From positions 248,001-312,000 of the forward strand of contig CAWAVG010000001.1 in the NCBI GenBank assembly GCA_963785425.1: DNA of 64,000 nt, read 5' to 3'. Origin of the DNA: RYN-133 sp963785425. Its GTDB lineage: Bacteria; Actinomycetota; Actinomycetes; Mycobacteriales; Jatrophihabitantaceae. The notes below the pieces were generated by a model. The model did not search any database and was not told the DNA's origin. It saw nothing but the letters and a program-made list of their open reading frames with translations. Numbering within the stretch: position 1 is the first letter of the stretch; each line of letters begins with the position of its first letter. The translations under genes were made by a program, and so were the position numbers. Positions 44,179-53,765 of the stretch are shown here, one piece after another.

Positions 44179-44901
44179 CTATTCGCGGTCCTGCCATGTA
44201 CAGACACAAACTTCGTTGCCCTGGGGGTCAGCCAGGACCCAGAATGCCCGAGCGCGTTTACCGCTGACTAGCGTTCCCCGGGCCGCCACGGCCGCGTCGA
44301 CTCGCGAGGCTGCGTCGCCGTGCGGAACCGTGAGATCGAGGTGGATACGGTTGCGTTGTTGAGGCGGCTTCTCCATCTGTTGGAACCAAACCGACGGACC
44401 AAGGCCGTACGGGTCGATCAGATCGTTGGTAGAGCGGCTGCCGCTCCCGAGTACGTCGCGGTAGCGAAGGACCGCTTTCCAGAACGGGCGTACGGTTGCA
44501 ATATCTCTCGCGTCGATGGCAATTTCTAGCGACTGCACGGAATGGATTGTGTCCCGAGGTGAGGTGACCAGTCCCAGCCCGCGCACCTCATCGCTGATGC
44601 GGTGCGCGATCGCAAGATCGCGATCGGTCACGAAGCGGTCGCCAGCTTGAAGGGCTAGCTGGACCCGCGTGTCGCTGCCGTGCACCACAAGGTGGTTCGA
44701 CGCATCCGGTTCGCAACATCTTGTCGCGGTCGCAATGACGTCCACCGAGGTCGCGTACGAGTCCACAGCCACAACGGTTGTAAGGCAACCGAATAGGAAT
44801 CGCCATCCGATCGTCTCGACGTCCTGTGCTGCCTGTGGGCTGCACTCTGCGCACGGGTCACCGCCTTGGCGGGACGGCCGCGTAGTTGACCGACCTCGCA
44901 C
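44179..44901 (-). CDS. PCD-like N-domain fused to a Glyoxalase_6 VOC domain
   Basis: About 240 aa from GTG 44901. The N-terminal ~110 residues (ETIGWRFLFGCLTTVVAVDS, HLVVHGSDTRVQLALQAGDR, VTDRDLAIAHRISDEVRGLG) resemble the pterin-4a-carbinolamine dehydratase fold found in front of many actinobacterial VOC domains. The C-terminus is a Glyoxalase_6 module (LEIAIDARDIATVRPFWKAV, SVWFQQMEKPPQQRNRIHLD, WVLADPQGNEVCVCTWQ). The open frame begins earlier, antiparallel to nothing functional, and its first ~55 codons look spurious. Function unknown. Confidence 0.78.
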   Translation of the reverse strand: MRGRSTTRPSRQGGDPCAECSPQAAQDVETIGWRFLFGCLTTVVAVDSYATSVDVIATATRCCEPDASNHLVVHGSDTRVQLALQAGDRFVTDRDLAIAHRISDEVRGLGLVTSPRDTIHSVQSLEIAIDARDIATVRPFWKAVLRYRDVLGSGSRSTNDLIDPYGLGPSVWFQQMEKPPQQRNRIHLDLTVPHGDAASRVDAAVAARGTLVSGKRARAFWVLADPQGNEVCVCTWQDRE

Positions 44902-44935
44902 GATCTGTGGCCGTGATGCTGGCGTAGTGAACCTG

Positions 44936-45856
44936 TCACTTGTCGTCGGACAACCGCGACAGGAGCGGGCCAAGAGCGTCGATCGCGTCTTCTCGCACCA
45001 CGATACGGTCGATCCCCCACCGTTGCTGCCGAGCCCGGATTTTCGAGACAATCTCGTCGCGCGTGCCAACAAGCAAGAATGGCACCTCGAGCAGATCTGC
45101 TATTGGTACATCGAGCTCGGTGGCCAGTTCGTGTACTGCCTTTTCTGGGTCGTCTGTGACATCGACCATCTGAACGAGTGCTTCCAGTTCAGGAGCACCG
45201 TGTTCGCGCCGGTCTGCGCCCTGACGAATCAGGTCCAGCTGTCTCTCGAACTGGGAGACCCGCCACCGCGCCTCATGGCCGTATCCGTCGGCCAATGTTT
45301 TGCCCATACCGGTCAACCCAACGACCTCGGCATGTTCTCCGGCCCACTGCAGCAGAGAGCTGTTCGCGCCTCCAACGGTCAGCGGAACGGTCCGCTCAGG
45401 GCGCGGTGCGGTGAGGGATGCCTCGACCTGCAACACATCCGAATGGAGCTTGACCAGCTGGCCTGCGAGGAGCGCGCGAACCGATTCCGCGACGGCGATG
45501 CACCTGCGCACTCGGTCTTGAACGGATGGGCGCTCTCGTCCGACCCCGGCCCATTCGGCGGGCGTATGCCCAGCGCCGATGCCGAGTCGTGCGCGGCCAT
45601 CGGAGACCAGGTCGAGGGTGGCGACATCAGATGCAAGTAGAAGCGGGTCGCGGATGCCCGCGTTGACGACGTAAGTCCCAAGCCCGATGCGCCTCGTGAC
45701 GGCGGCCGCCGCCGCGAGGGCGACGAATGGTGATGGGCGCATGCCGACGTGGTCGGCCGCTAGTAGAGCGTCGAAACCCAGCCGCTCGACTTTGCGGGCC
45801 AGAGCGAGCCACGATGCGGCATCGCGAGCTTGGGCCTGCACAGCCACCGCTACCAC
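44936..45856 (-). CDS. Luciferase-like (LLM class) F420-dependent-type oxidoreductase
   Basis: About 306 aa from GTG 45856. TIM-barrel luciferase-like fold: VQAQARDAASWLALARKVER, LGFDALLAADHVGM, LGTYVVNAGIRDPLLLASDV, GIGAGHTPAEWAGVG, and the phosphate-site region VPLTVGGANSSLLQWAGEHA. It ends FLLVGTRDEIVSKIRARQQR, typical of F420-dependent actinobacterial members. An F420 versus FMN preference cannot be decided from sequence. It lies just upstream of the PCD-VOC gene on the same strand. Confidence 0.88.
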   Translation of the reverse strand: MVAVAVQAQARDAASWLALARKVERLGFDALLAADHVGMRPSPFVALAAAAAVTRRIGLGTYVVNAGIRDPLLLASDVATLDLVSDGRARLGIGAGHTPAEWAGVGRERPSVQDRVRRCIAVAESVRALLAGQLVKLHSDVLQVEASLTAPRPERTVPLTVGGANSSLLQWAGEHAEVVGLTGMGKTLADGYGHEARWRVSQFERQLDLIRQGADRREHGAPELEALVQMVDVTDDPEKAVHELATELDVPIADLLEVPFLLVGTRDEIVSKIRARQQRWGIDRIVVREDAIDALGPLLSRLSDDK

Positions 45857-46096
45857 TGGTATGTACCACCGATGGGTTGGGCTCGACCGGCCTGGTCGAG
45901 GCGCTTCAGGAGAGATACGAGGACACGACCTCCCAGTATGTTGATGCTGATCGTGAGACTCGCGATCGCTCAACGAACAGGGCCAGCATCGCGGCGATTG
46001 GCTGGTACTTACACCCCGGGTCAGAACCAGACGTCGCCGCGATTGTCGATTCCGCGGGCCGGTTGCGCGCGCCGATCTGTTACGGAGCTGCCACGC

Positions 46097-46458
46097 TCAG
46101 GGTCGCGATAACCAAGCGAGTCGATCGACGTCGACCATGACGCCGGTCTTGTGCCATACCGGCGATCCAGGGGGCGCGATGAGACTCACCGGTCCCACTG
46201 GCGAAGGGACTTCGACCAAAAGTTGGTCACGGCAACAGTGGCGTCTGCGCCACTCGGGGGTGCCTCCGACGCGTGCGCATCGTGTCGGGCCTTGGTTGTA
46301 ATAGCCATTGCGACGTTTTGTGCCAACGAAAGTTCGGCCGACCATACGCCTCCCTCGGTACGTCGCCGTGCGGCCGCCATCAATGCGGCTGCAGTGGCCA
46401 CATGCCCTGTGGCGTAATCGAGCGCCTGTGCGGGCAGCGCGCCCGGCCTACGGTCCAT
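46097..46458 (-). pseudogene. CaiB/BaiF CoA-transferase, C-terminal fragment
   Basis: RPGALPAQALDYATGHVATA and RTEGGVWSAELSLAQNVAMA are the late class III CoA-transferase segment. After a frame change, VGPVSLIAPPGSPVWHKTG and a stop at 46097 give the C-terminus. The N-terminal two-thirds, including the catalytic Asp, is missing and is replaced at about 46450 by an insertion-sequence remnant. Confidence 0.75.
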
Positions 46459-46645
46459 GCCGCGTCGAGCACTTCAACCGCACCCTGCTCGAAGAGTGGG
46501 CCTACAAGCGCCTCTACCGCGCGAACAGAGCCGCCGCTCAGCCTTGACGCCGTTCCTGCACCACCACAACCATCACCGCAGCCACACCGCACTAGGCGGA
46601 CCACCGATCGGCCGGTGCATCGACGTCGCCGAGCAGTACAACTAG
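46450..46645 (+). mobile_element. IS481-type transposase remnant
   Basis: The C-terminal end of a DDE transposase in two frames: RVEHFNRTLLEEWAYKRLYR, then FLHHHNHHRSHTALGGPPIG ending at TAG 46645. This is the conserved tail of IS481-family proteins. No terminal inverted repeat or full element remains. It abuts the truncated CoA-transferase. Confidence 0.75.
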
Positions 46646-46977
46646 TCCGGTCGTTCCCAACCCAACGGCCCTTCCGGGAGCGCGTCGGCTCCGAGACAGG
46701 TCCAAGCCTCGCTCAACAGTGACAGTCCAGTCTGGCTATCGCTCGTTTCCGGTTTCAGCGAACCTCTCCTCTGTCGCCTGCGGCACGACCTCGGTGCAGT
46801 ATCCCGGCCAATCCGACGATGGTCGGTATGCACCGGCCGGTATGAACACTGCCACCATGACCAAGTCGTGCTTCGCCGAACCGCAGAATACTGGTTTCCG
46901 TTGGCCCGACAGACAACTGCGGGTCGGTGCCCGCTCTCGACAAGTCGCATCAAGGTTTTAGCAAAGGATACGTACAG
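46646..46977. other. Stretch without recognisable gene
   Basis: Nothing recognisable between the transposase remnant and the DUF1272 gene. Confidence 0.4.
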
Positions 46978-47229
46978 ATGCTCCAGATGCGCCCGGCTTG
47001 CGAACGGTGCGCGACGGCGCTCCCGCCCGACGCACTAACGGCATACATTTGCAGTCATGAATGCACGTTCTGCGCATCCTGCGCCGACCATCTCTCGTAC
47101 CGATGCCCAAAGCGCAGCGGTGCATTGCGACTCCGCCCGGCCCGCGCGAACGCCAGCGGCGCATGGTCACATTCAGGTGCGCGTCGGGGGTTGAACCAAC
47201 CAAATCCCGGTATGCGTCGCCGGCAATGA
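46978..47229 (+). CDS. DUF1272-family zinc-ribbon protein
   Basis: An 83-aa protein of unknown function. MLQMRPACERCATALPPDAL, then YICSHECTFCASCADHLSY match DUF1272, in which two CxxC knuckles bind zinc. The last knuckle, normally CPNCGGEL, reads CPKRSGAL here, so one Cys is Arg. The tail beyond residue 50 is longer and unlike the family, so a frame change near the end is possible. It overlaps the alcohol dehydrogenase start. Confidence 0.7.
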   Translation: MLQMRPACERCATALPPDALTAYICSHECTFCASCADHLSYRCPKRSGALRLRPARANASGAWSHSGARRGLNQPNPGMRRRQ

Positions 47230-48257
47230 AAGAACTGCTATGGACGGGAAGCGGCACAGCGCGTTGGCGAGAAACTGAAGACCCGCCTGCGCCAGTCGGA
47301 CCAGCAGCACTCGTCCGACCCCTCGCGGTTGCCTGCTGCGACCTCGATGTGTGGACGGTGCACGGAACAGCACCGCTTGACCCACCATTTCGCGTCGGCC
47401 ACGAGGGTGTGGCAGAAGTTGTTGCCGTCGGAGCGGAGGTCATCAGAATTCGTCCCGGCGACCGCGTCGTGGTGCCGTTTCAAATTTCGTGCGGAGAATG
47501 CGCAACATGTCGACGCGGACGCACTGAGTCCTGCGATGCGGTCCCGTTGATGGCAATGTACGGGATGGGTCCGCTCGCCGGGCTTGATGGCGGTGGATTT
47601 CTGTCCGACTTCGTTCACGTGCCTTTCGCGGATGCGATGCTCGTTCAGCTACCCGAAGGTGTTGACGCTGTCGCGGCCGCAAGCGTGAGCGACAACGTCG
47701 TGGACGGCTGGCGAGGTATCGGACCCTATCTGTCGGAATTGGACGCCGTTGCCGAGTCCGACCGTCGGATGCTTGTAACGGGTTACGGGTCCATCGGCCT
47801 GTATGCGGTCGCGGCCGCGGTCGCAGTCGGCGTGGACGTCGATTATGTGGACGACGAGCCGGCTCGACTCGAGGTTGCTCGACGTCTCGGCGCGAATCCC
47901 GTAGACGGGCTACTTCCCGGCCGAGAACTCACGCCATATCCAATTACGATGTCGACCCGGCCAGCCAGAGACTGGCTTCTTGCGACAATCCGAGCAACAT
48001 GGCCAGGTGGCGTGTGCACGGACGCGGCTGTCCACTTCGGTCCCGATTTAGCGCTGCCGCTACTGGCCATGTACACGCGCGGCATTCGATATGTCACCGG
48101 TCGCGTACCGGCGCGCGCGGCGATCCCGGCCGCGCTCGGGCTCTTGGCGAGTAGCAAACTGCAAACTACGCCGATCGCTCGACAGACTGTCGTATGGGAT
48201 GACGCCGACACCGTATGGCCTCGCATGACCGGCAAAACGATCTTCGTGCGCCAATGA
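47226..48257 (+). CDS. Zinc-dependent alcohol dehydrogenase (MDR family)
   Basis: A 343-aa medium-chain dehydrogenase from ATG 47226. Catalytic zinc ligands: the Cys pair in LAVACCDLDVW, then His in FRVGHEGVAEVV. The structural-zinc lobe is CGECATCRRGRTESC (C-x2-C-x2-C-x7-C). The nucleotide fold is RMLVTGYGSIGLYAVAAAVA, with GYGSIG in place of GxGxxG. TVHFG-type C-terminal segments follow. It would oxidise a secondary alcohol or reduce an aldehyde. The start overlaps the DUF1272 stop by four bases. Confidence 0.88.
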   Translation: MKELLWTGSGTARWRETEDPPAPVGPAALVRPLAVACCDLDVWTVHGTAPLDPPFRVGHEGVAEVVAVGAEVIRIRPGDRVVVPFQISCGECATCRRGRTESCDAVPLMAMYGMGPLAGLDGGGFLSDFVHVPFADAMLVQLPEGVDAVAAASVSDNVVDGWRGIGPYLSELDAVAESDRRMLVTGYGSIGLYAVAAAVAVGVDVDYVDDEPARLEVARRLGANPVDGLLPGRELTPYPITMSTRPARDWLLATIRATWPGGVCTDAAVHFGPDLALPLLAMYTRGIRYVTGRVPARAAIPAALGLLASSKLQTTPIARQTVVWDDADTVWPRMTGKTIFVRQ

Positions 48258-48403
48258 TGGCGATACAAGCGATCGCCACGTTCCTATCCGCCCGTGAAGC
48301 ATGAATCACTGCGGCCACGGATGCTCGCAGTGAGTGAGCCGCGCTGGGGAACGACCGCACCGACCCGAAGTGATTCGTGGTGCCGATCGCCGAGAGATCA
48401 ACG

Positions 48404-49363
48404 ATGAGCGTGCGGCCCCGTGATCTCGCCTTGGCGATTGCCATCGTGCTCATCTGGGGTGCGAACTTCGTCGCGATCGACCGAGGATTGACTCGCCTGC
48501 CGCCACTACTCTTCGTCGCATTGCGGTTTGCGTTTAGCGCGGTACCGGTGTTCTTCCTGCCTCGGCCCCAAGCCGGCTGGCGGATCGTCGTCGCCTTGGG
48601 GTTGCTCATGTGCGTAGGCCAATTCGGCTTTCTTTTCGTAGCGATATCCGAGGGTATGCCGGCCGGCTTAGCGAGCGTGGTCATCCAAGGCCAGGCGATA
48701 TTCACCGTGGTCATCGCAGGGATCGCGCTCCGAGAACGTCCCACGGCGGTGCAAGCTCTGGGGCTAACAGCTGCGGTGGCCGGTCTAACGCTAATCGCGG
48801 TCGAGCGAGGGTCGCATGTGCCGTTCCATGCACTTGCGCTCGTCATCGCAGGTGCCGCTTGCTGGGGCGCGGCCAACGTGGTCTCACGAGCGAGCGCATC
48901 CCCCCGGCCGTTTTCGCTGTTGGTGTACAGCTCGCTCGTAGCGCCTCTCCCCCTCGCAGCGATGTCGCTCATGCTCGAAGGACCGGGGCGTGATTGGCGC
49001 GCGTTGCACCACTTCGACTTCACGGTCGTGTGGTCGATGGGATACGTCGTCGTCCTTGCGACGCTGCTGGGTTTCGGGAGTTGGTATTGGTTGTTGGCGC
49101 GCTACCACGCAGCCACGATTGCTCCAATCGCGCTGCTCGTCCCCGCAAGCGGGATCACTTCCGCGTGGATATTCCTTGGCGAGAAACCGACCCCTTTCCA
49201 ACTAGTCGGTGCAGCCGTCGCGGTAGCCGGCGTCGGCTTCGTAATTACGGGCGCCCGCCGGCCGCAACAGCATCCGGAGGCGCGCCGCGCCGACGAGGAC
49301 ACTCCGACCCAACCGTATCCGCCTGTCCGCTCAGCCCGCGAGGGCATGCTAGACGTTCCTTAG
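48404..49363 (+). CDS. EamA-family (DMT) transporter
   Basis: A 319-aa ten-helix exporter from ATG 48404: ALAIAIVLIWGANFVAIDRG opens repeat one with the EamA WGxNF motif, and VIQGQAIFTVVIAGIALRER closes it. ALVIAGAACWGAANVVSRAS opens repeat two, and IAPIALLVPASGITSAWIFL closes it. The C-terminal tail is charged. By similarity to YdcZ/YdeK/O-acetylserine-type exporters it probably exports an amino-acid-like metabolite. The only intact one of three EamA genes in the window. Confidence 0.9.
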   Translation: MSVRPRDLALAIAIVLIWGANFVAIDRGLTRLPPLLFVALRFAFSAVPVFFLPRPQAGWRIVVALGLLMCVGQFGFLFVAISEGMPAGLASVVIQGQAIFTVVIAGIALRERPTAVQALGLTAAVAGLTLIAVERGSHVPFHALALVIAGAACWGAANVVSRASASPRPFSLLVYSSLVAPLPLAAMSLMLEGPGRDWRALHHFDFTVVWSMGYVVVLATLLGFGSWYWLLARYHAATIAPIALLVPASGITSAWIFLGEKPTPFQLVGAAVAVAGVGFVITGARRPQQHPEARRADEDTPTQPYPPVRSAREGMLDVP

Positions 49364-49590
49364 CTGAGCCAGCCGCCCTCTTCCCAGCACGACCACCGCC
49401 CAGCACCCACCGCCGCACCCCTGCCTAAACGTTACTGCGTCACTCCGGAGAGAGCCGCCAGGCTTTCGCCGACCAGCGCACGGCAAACGACACCGCCGAG
49501 CGGGTACTCACCCTTGCGTCGTCGTCCGAACCAACGCGCGAACCTGCCCGCCGCAGATGTGGAGGAATGACGCGCATTCGGCAGCCCGGC

Positions 49591-50838
49591 TCAGGCTTCG
49601 GCGCCGGCCGTCGACGCTCCATGTTGCCCTCCCCGGCTGAGCAAGGCTGCGACAATGCACATGCCAGCCACGGCGATGCTGGCCAAAAGCAATGCATGAC
49701 TCGCGCTCGCAGCTCGCTCGCCCGCCTCGGCTAAGCACGTGCGTGAGAGAGGCTGCCAGACAAAACCCAGCGGCAAGCGTGAGGGAACCGACGCAGGGAG
49801 GGTGCAGCCGATATCTCATCGACGCGCGAGACACCAAAAGACTCGCCGAAGCGAACCCGATTGCGTCTGGAGCGAACGTCAGTCCGACTCCAGAGGCAGA
49901 CAGGCCCAGCCCGGATTGGAGATAGAAGGTGAGGGCGAAAATCATGCCTGCGTAGGCGCCCATGACGACGCACGCGGCGGTCAAACGTCGTGCGACGCCA
50001 GGCAAAGTCAGGATCGACAGATCCAGCAGTGGCGATCTGCCGTGCCGAGTCAAGGAGCGTTGGCGCTGCACGAAGACCAGTCCGAACACAGTCGCGCAGC
50101 CGAACACCGGCCAAACCCATCGCGGCCAGCCGTCTTGTCGCCCGAAAAGAAGCGGCCACATCAACGACGCAATCGCTACCGACAACAAGGCCGCGCCGGC
50201 GAGGTCCAACTGCACGGCCACGGCGCTCCGGGGGTCGGGCAATCGTCGCACACCCCCCAGCGCCCCGACGGCGGCGATTGCGGTAAGAACAAACGGGGCC
50301 CGCCAACCAAGATCGAAGAGATTTGCTGTGACCAGGGCCTGCCCCAAAACCACACCGAGAGCAAGCACTGCATAATAAAGCGCGACCGCGCGCTCCCGCG
50401 CGGCGTCCCGGTATGCAGGTTGAATGACCGAAAAGATCTGCGGCAGCATTCCCGCAGCTGCAGCTCCTTGCCCGATACGTGCTATGACGAGCACGATCGA
50501 CGTCGGACTTATCACACAGATCAGCGACATCCCGGCGAAGGCTGCCAGGCCCAACGCGAAGACTCGTCGATGCCCGACCCGAACCGGTCGCCCAGCCTCG
50601 CACCAACGACCACCAACACGGCGAACGACACGAGATAGCCCGACGACACGAGCTGCAGCTCGGCTCCCGAAGCGTGAAGATCTCGACGAACCGATGGCGC
50701 CGCGATGGTCAGAACCGAGACGTCGAACGAGGTGATGGTCTGCCCTGCAAGCAACACGGGAAGTGGTCCTCGCCTCAGCTTCAGATTCGGGCGCGCGGTT
50801 ATGGTCGTCGGAGCGGGTTGCTCGTTCGTCAATGTCAA
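49591..50838 (-). pseudogene. MFS exporter (DHA2-like), frame-disrupted
   Basis: The N-terminus in one frame (TTG 50838, overlapping the GNAT stop) reads LLAGQTITSFDVSVLTIAAP, VSSGYLVSFAVLVVVGARLG, DRFG. The main body in another frame reads FALGLAAFAGMSLICVISPT, MLPQIFSVIQPAYRDAARER, AVYYAVLALG-type helices and YAGMIFALTFYLQSGLGLSA. The end in a third frame reads SHALLLASIAVAGMCIVAAL to the stop at 49591. Breaks are near 50560 and 49750. An intact protein would be a drug antiporter. Confidence 0.8.
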
Positions 50839-51353
50839 GCCCGACCGGTATCACCAACGGCTTTGACCATTCGCTGCATCACTACGGACGGGTCGCGCGG
50901 GGCAGGTTTGGTAGCGCCCGTCAACCGGTATCCGAGCTTCTGATACACATGCATACCGGTCGGATTTTCGGCAGTTACCCATAGCCCTATGGCGTTCGCT
51001 CCAGCATCGCGAGCATGCGCCTCGACAGCTCTGGACAACGCGGCCGCGACGCCAATCCTTCGCCATCGCGGTTCAACCCACATCGCGCCGAGCTGAGGCG
51101 CACCGTCCGGGAAGACATCGTCGCCGTAAAAAACGGCGAGCCCAACCGGCTCCGCGGCGCCCGAAATAGACGCAAAGAGCCATGCGTGGTTACTCAGTTC
51201 AATCTGCCAGTCCGAGTCGGTCATGGCCTCGTGGCTGTCCAACGAAGTACCGAAACAGAAGGGATCTGTCGCTAGAGCGCGAAGCCGGTGCGCCCGCGCA
51301 GTCCGCCAGGCTTGGGACGTGAGTCTCAAGACCGAAACGTCGTCAGGGCCCAT
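50835..51353 (-). CDS. GNAT acetyltransferase
   Basis: A 172-aa N-acetyltransferase. WRTARAHRLRALATDPFCFG is the usual start of this actinobacterial group. GAMWVEPRWRRIGVAAALSR carries the R-x-x-G-V-A acetyl-CoA loop. ENPTGMHVYQKLGYRLTGAT is the C-terminal half with the conserved Tyr. Its stop overlaps the MFS start, suggesting co-expression of a modifying enzyme and an exporter. Confidence 0.88.
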   Translation of the reverse strand: MGPDDVSVLRLTSQAWRTARAHRLRALATDPFCFGTSLDSHEAMTDSDWQIELSNHAWLFASISGAAEPVGLAVFYGDDVFPDGAPQLGAMWVEPRWRRIGVAAALSRAVEAHARDAGANAIGLWVTAENPTGMHVYQKLGYRLTGATKPAPRDPSVVMQRMVKAVGDTGRA

Positions 51354-51512
51354 GCAGAGCTCCCGACGCTCTGATCACCGAGGCTGAAAGGGACCGCCGT
51401 TTGGTGCGCCCTTCATACCGGTCGCGGAGGTCCGTGCGACCCGGGGTGCGAACCGCTGTACATGACCAGCGCGCACCCAGTAGAGGCACCCACCGTCGTT
51501 GGCTTTGCGCGC

Positions 51513-52640
51513 TCAAATTTCGTACATCTTCACTGCATCTTCGTCCCACTCGACACCGGAACCGGGCCTCTCGCCTGCGGTCACGAAGCCGTTGCTTGGT
51601 ACCGCTGGACAGGCAAGGATCGGTCCGGCAACGTCGAGCCATTCGAGCCACTGGCTGCCAGGAGTGACCGGCAAGAGATGCGCACTAACCTCGCAAAACA
51701 AGTGACTCGACACTGGTAGCGCTGCGGCATCAGTCAGGGCCGCAGCGGCAAGCCAACCAGTAACTCCACCAATGTTCATTGCGTCGAACATGGCGAGGTC
51801 GCTCGCGGACGCACTGATGCTGCGGGAAACATCGCCGAGCCCTTGCCAGTTCTCCCCCAACTGAATTGGAATGTCGACGGCCTTGGCGATCCGCGCATGC
51901 CCCACTGTGTCTTCGGCCGACACAGGTTCCTCTAGCCAAGCCACTCCGGCATCGGCTAACGCTGAAGCGCGCGTGATCGCATCTCGAACCGTTAGCGATT
52001 GGTTGTAATCGACCATCACGGTCACATTCGGGCCGGCCCCATCGCGCACTGCCCTCACAGCCGCCAGATCTTGGTCTACCCCTGCGTGGCCGATCTTCAC
52101 CTTGAAAGCGTTGAAGCCTGCTTCGGCAAACGTCGCTGCCTCATTGGCGATCTGCTCTGGGTCCGCCGACCGCAAACTCGCATACGCTGGCACCGCCGTA
52201 GGTGTCGCCCCGAGCAGTCGAACCAGCGGCATATTCGCGCGCCACGCCGCAGCATCCCACAACGCGAGATCAAGCGCACCGAGAACCCACCCGGAGAGAC
52301 CACGACGTCCGAGGAGCCGGCTACGGGTGGACAACGATTTGATGGCCGTGCGTGGCGCAGCGGGGAATCCGACCATCATGTCGGCGAGCGCACTCGCATA
52401 GGCCCGTACCGCTGCGGCAACCGGCTGGACGTAAAAGATCAGGTACGACGAGCCCACCACGCCGTCGTTGTCGCGGACATCCAGTAGCAGCATCGGCATG
52501 TCCCCGACCTCGCCTGAGGCGCTCTGCAGCGGCGGGTCGAGCCTGACAAGCACCTCTCTGATCGTTATGTCGTTGATCAAGGTCTTGCCCGGCACGTCCT
52601 CGGCCGCGCCGGGTTGCGTTGATCTAGGCCCCACGCTCAT
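51513..52640 (-). CDS. Enolase-superfamily enzyme, mandelate racemase-like
   Basis: A 375-aa enzyme from ATG 52640. Active-site residues of the mandelate-racemase subgroup are all placed: K180-x-K182 (FKVKIGH), metal ligands D211 (MVDYNQS), E237 (WLEEPVS) and E263 (LGENWQG), and the Asp-His dyad D286 (FDAMNIGG) and H313 (SSHLF). The capping domain occupies the first ~130 residues. It abstracts the alpha proton of a carboxylate, with racemisation or dehydration following. The substrate is unknown; sugar acid or aromatic hydroxy acid are candidates. The open frame runs further upstream but without similarity. Confidence 0.9.
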   Translation of the reverse strand: MSVGPRSTQPGAAEDVPGKTLINDITIREVLVRLDPPLQSASGEVGDMPMLLLDVRDNDGVVGSSYLIFYVQPVAAAVRAYASALADMMVGFPAAPRTAIKSLSTRSRLLGRRGLSGWVLGALDLALWDAAAWRANMPLVRLLGATPTAVPAYASLRSADPEQIANEAATFAEAGFNAFKVKIGHAGVDQDLAAVRAVRDGAGPNVTVMVDYNQSLTVRDAITRASALADAGVAWLEEPVSAEDTVGHARIAKAVDIPIQLGENWQGLGDVSRSISASASDLAMFDAMNIGGVTGWLAAAALTDAAALPVSSHLFCEVSAHLLPVTPGSQWLEWLDVAGPILACPAVPSNGFVTAGERPGSGVEWDEDAVKMYEI

Positions 52641-52842
52641 TGATGTTTCAGCGTGATAATGCTTGCGGCGTGCGCCAATCGTCGCCGTGGTGGCCGGATT
52701 TCGTCGGCTGCGACGTCGAGGCTCGTTGCCGTTGCTGTCCGTGCGATCGAGCCGTGACAGGTCGTACTCGCAGCCCGGGCAGGCCGCTTCACCGCAAGGT
52801 GGCCGTAGCGGTGACAAATGTGGAGTGATTTTCTTTCTGACC

Positions 52843-53295
52843 GTGCAAACCGAGGTTCGCGAGATCCAAGCCGGTGAAACGTCAACGGCATTCGACGCCC
52901 TGCGGGTACTTCGACCGAGCTTGCCTGACACACCGCAGAGTTTCGAAACTCTGATTGACACAGTCCTGCGCTCGGAGGGGTATCGCCTCGTCGGCGTCTT
53001 TGGGGCTGAGCCTTCGGCGATGGCCGTGCTCGGATTCCGGCAACTGACCACTCTGGCGTGGGGTCGTATTCTGTACGTCGACGACTTGTCGACGGTGCCG
53101 TCTGCGCGGCGCCGAGGATTCGGACATCGCTTGTTGGCGTGGACTGCGGATGAGGCGCGGAGGCGAGATTGCGATCAACTGCATCTCGACTCAGGGGTAG
53201 GGCCGACCAGGGCGGATGCGCATCGGCTGTACTTCAACTCCGGGTTGCAAATCGGCTCGTTCCATTTTTCGCGGTCGATAACAGATCGGCGTTGA
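52843..53295 (+). CDS. GNAT acetyltransferase
   Basis: A 150-aa single-domain acetyltransferase: TSTAFDALRVLRPSLPDTPQ, ILYVDDLSTVPSARRRGFGH with the R-R-R-G-F-G-H acetyl-CoA loop, and HLDSGVGPTRADAHRLYFNS followed by GSFHF. The start is uncertain; GTG 52843 or 52825 fits family length. Divergent from the mandelate-racemase-like gene. Confidence 0.85.
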   Translation: MQTEVREIQAGETSTAFDALRVLRPSLPDTPQSFETLIDTVLRSEGYRLVGVFGAEPSAMAVLGFRQLTTLAWGRILYVDDLSTVPSARRRGFGHRLLAWTADEARRRDCDQLHLDSGVGPTRADAHRLYFNSGLQIGSFHFSRSITDRR

Positions 53296-53429
53296 CCTCG
53301 TCATCCCGGGCTGTAGCTGAGCCCTGCGGAGGGTCCGGGCTGAGATACAACTGCGCGTCAGCCCACGTGAACGCCGGGCCGCTAACGTCGCGCGCGCGCG
53401 TAGACGAGCGCGAGAGTTGTGGCCCCCTA

Positions 53430-53765
53430 CGCGGCCTCGGGCCGGCCGGGAACCGATCATGCTCTGTCGACGGCGCGCTGATCGCAAGGATGCGTGCATC
53501 GCTCGTTCCGAAGTTGCACATCTGATGAGACGTCCCAGGCTCGACAACAGACCGCGCATCACCTCGATGCTGCGCGTTTCGCGCGAGGTTGCCATGGTGC
53601 AGCTGCCCTCCAGCATAAAGAACAGTTGGGTCGCTTCGCGATGAACGTGCGGTATCCGCTTCGATCTTGCGCCCATACGCTCCTCGCGAAGAGAAAGCCC
53701 GGGCAAGTCGATAAGTTTCCAGCCGTCACAGTCCTGTCCCCATGAGTAGTGGTTCGCCGGAGCCG
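53430..53765 (-). pseudogene. Cupin-domain protein, frame-disrupted
   Basis: YSWGQDCDGWKLIDLPGLSL, IPHVHREATQLFFMLEGSCT (H-x-H and E of the cupin metal site) in one frame. After a change near 53560, VVEPGTSHQMCNFGTSDARI and LAISAPSTEHDRF in another give the second cupin motif. Boundaries are approximate. The small beta-barrel fold is complete apart from the indel. Confidence 0.7.

Noticed and set aside
45857..45873. Fourth GTACATAC operator near the luciferase-like gene start
   Set aside because: One half-site (GTACATAC on the minus strand) matches but the other half does not, so it is too weak to include.
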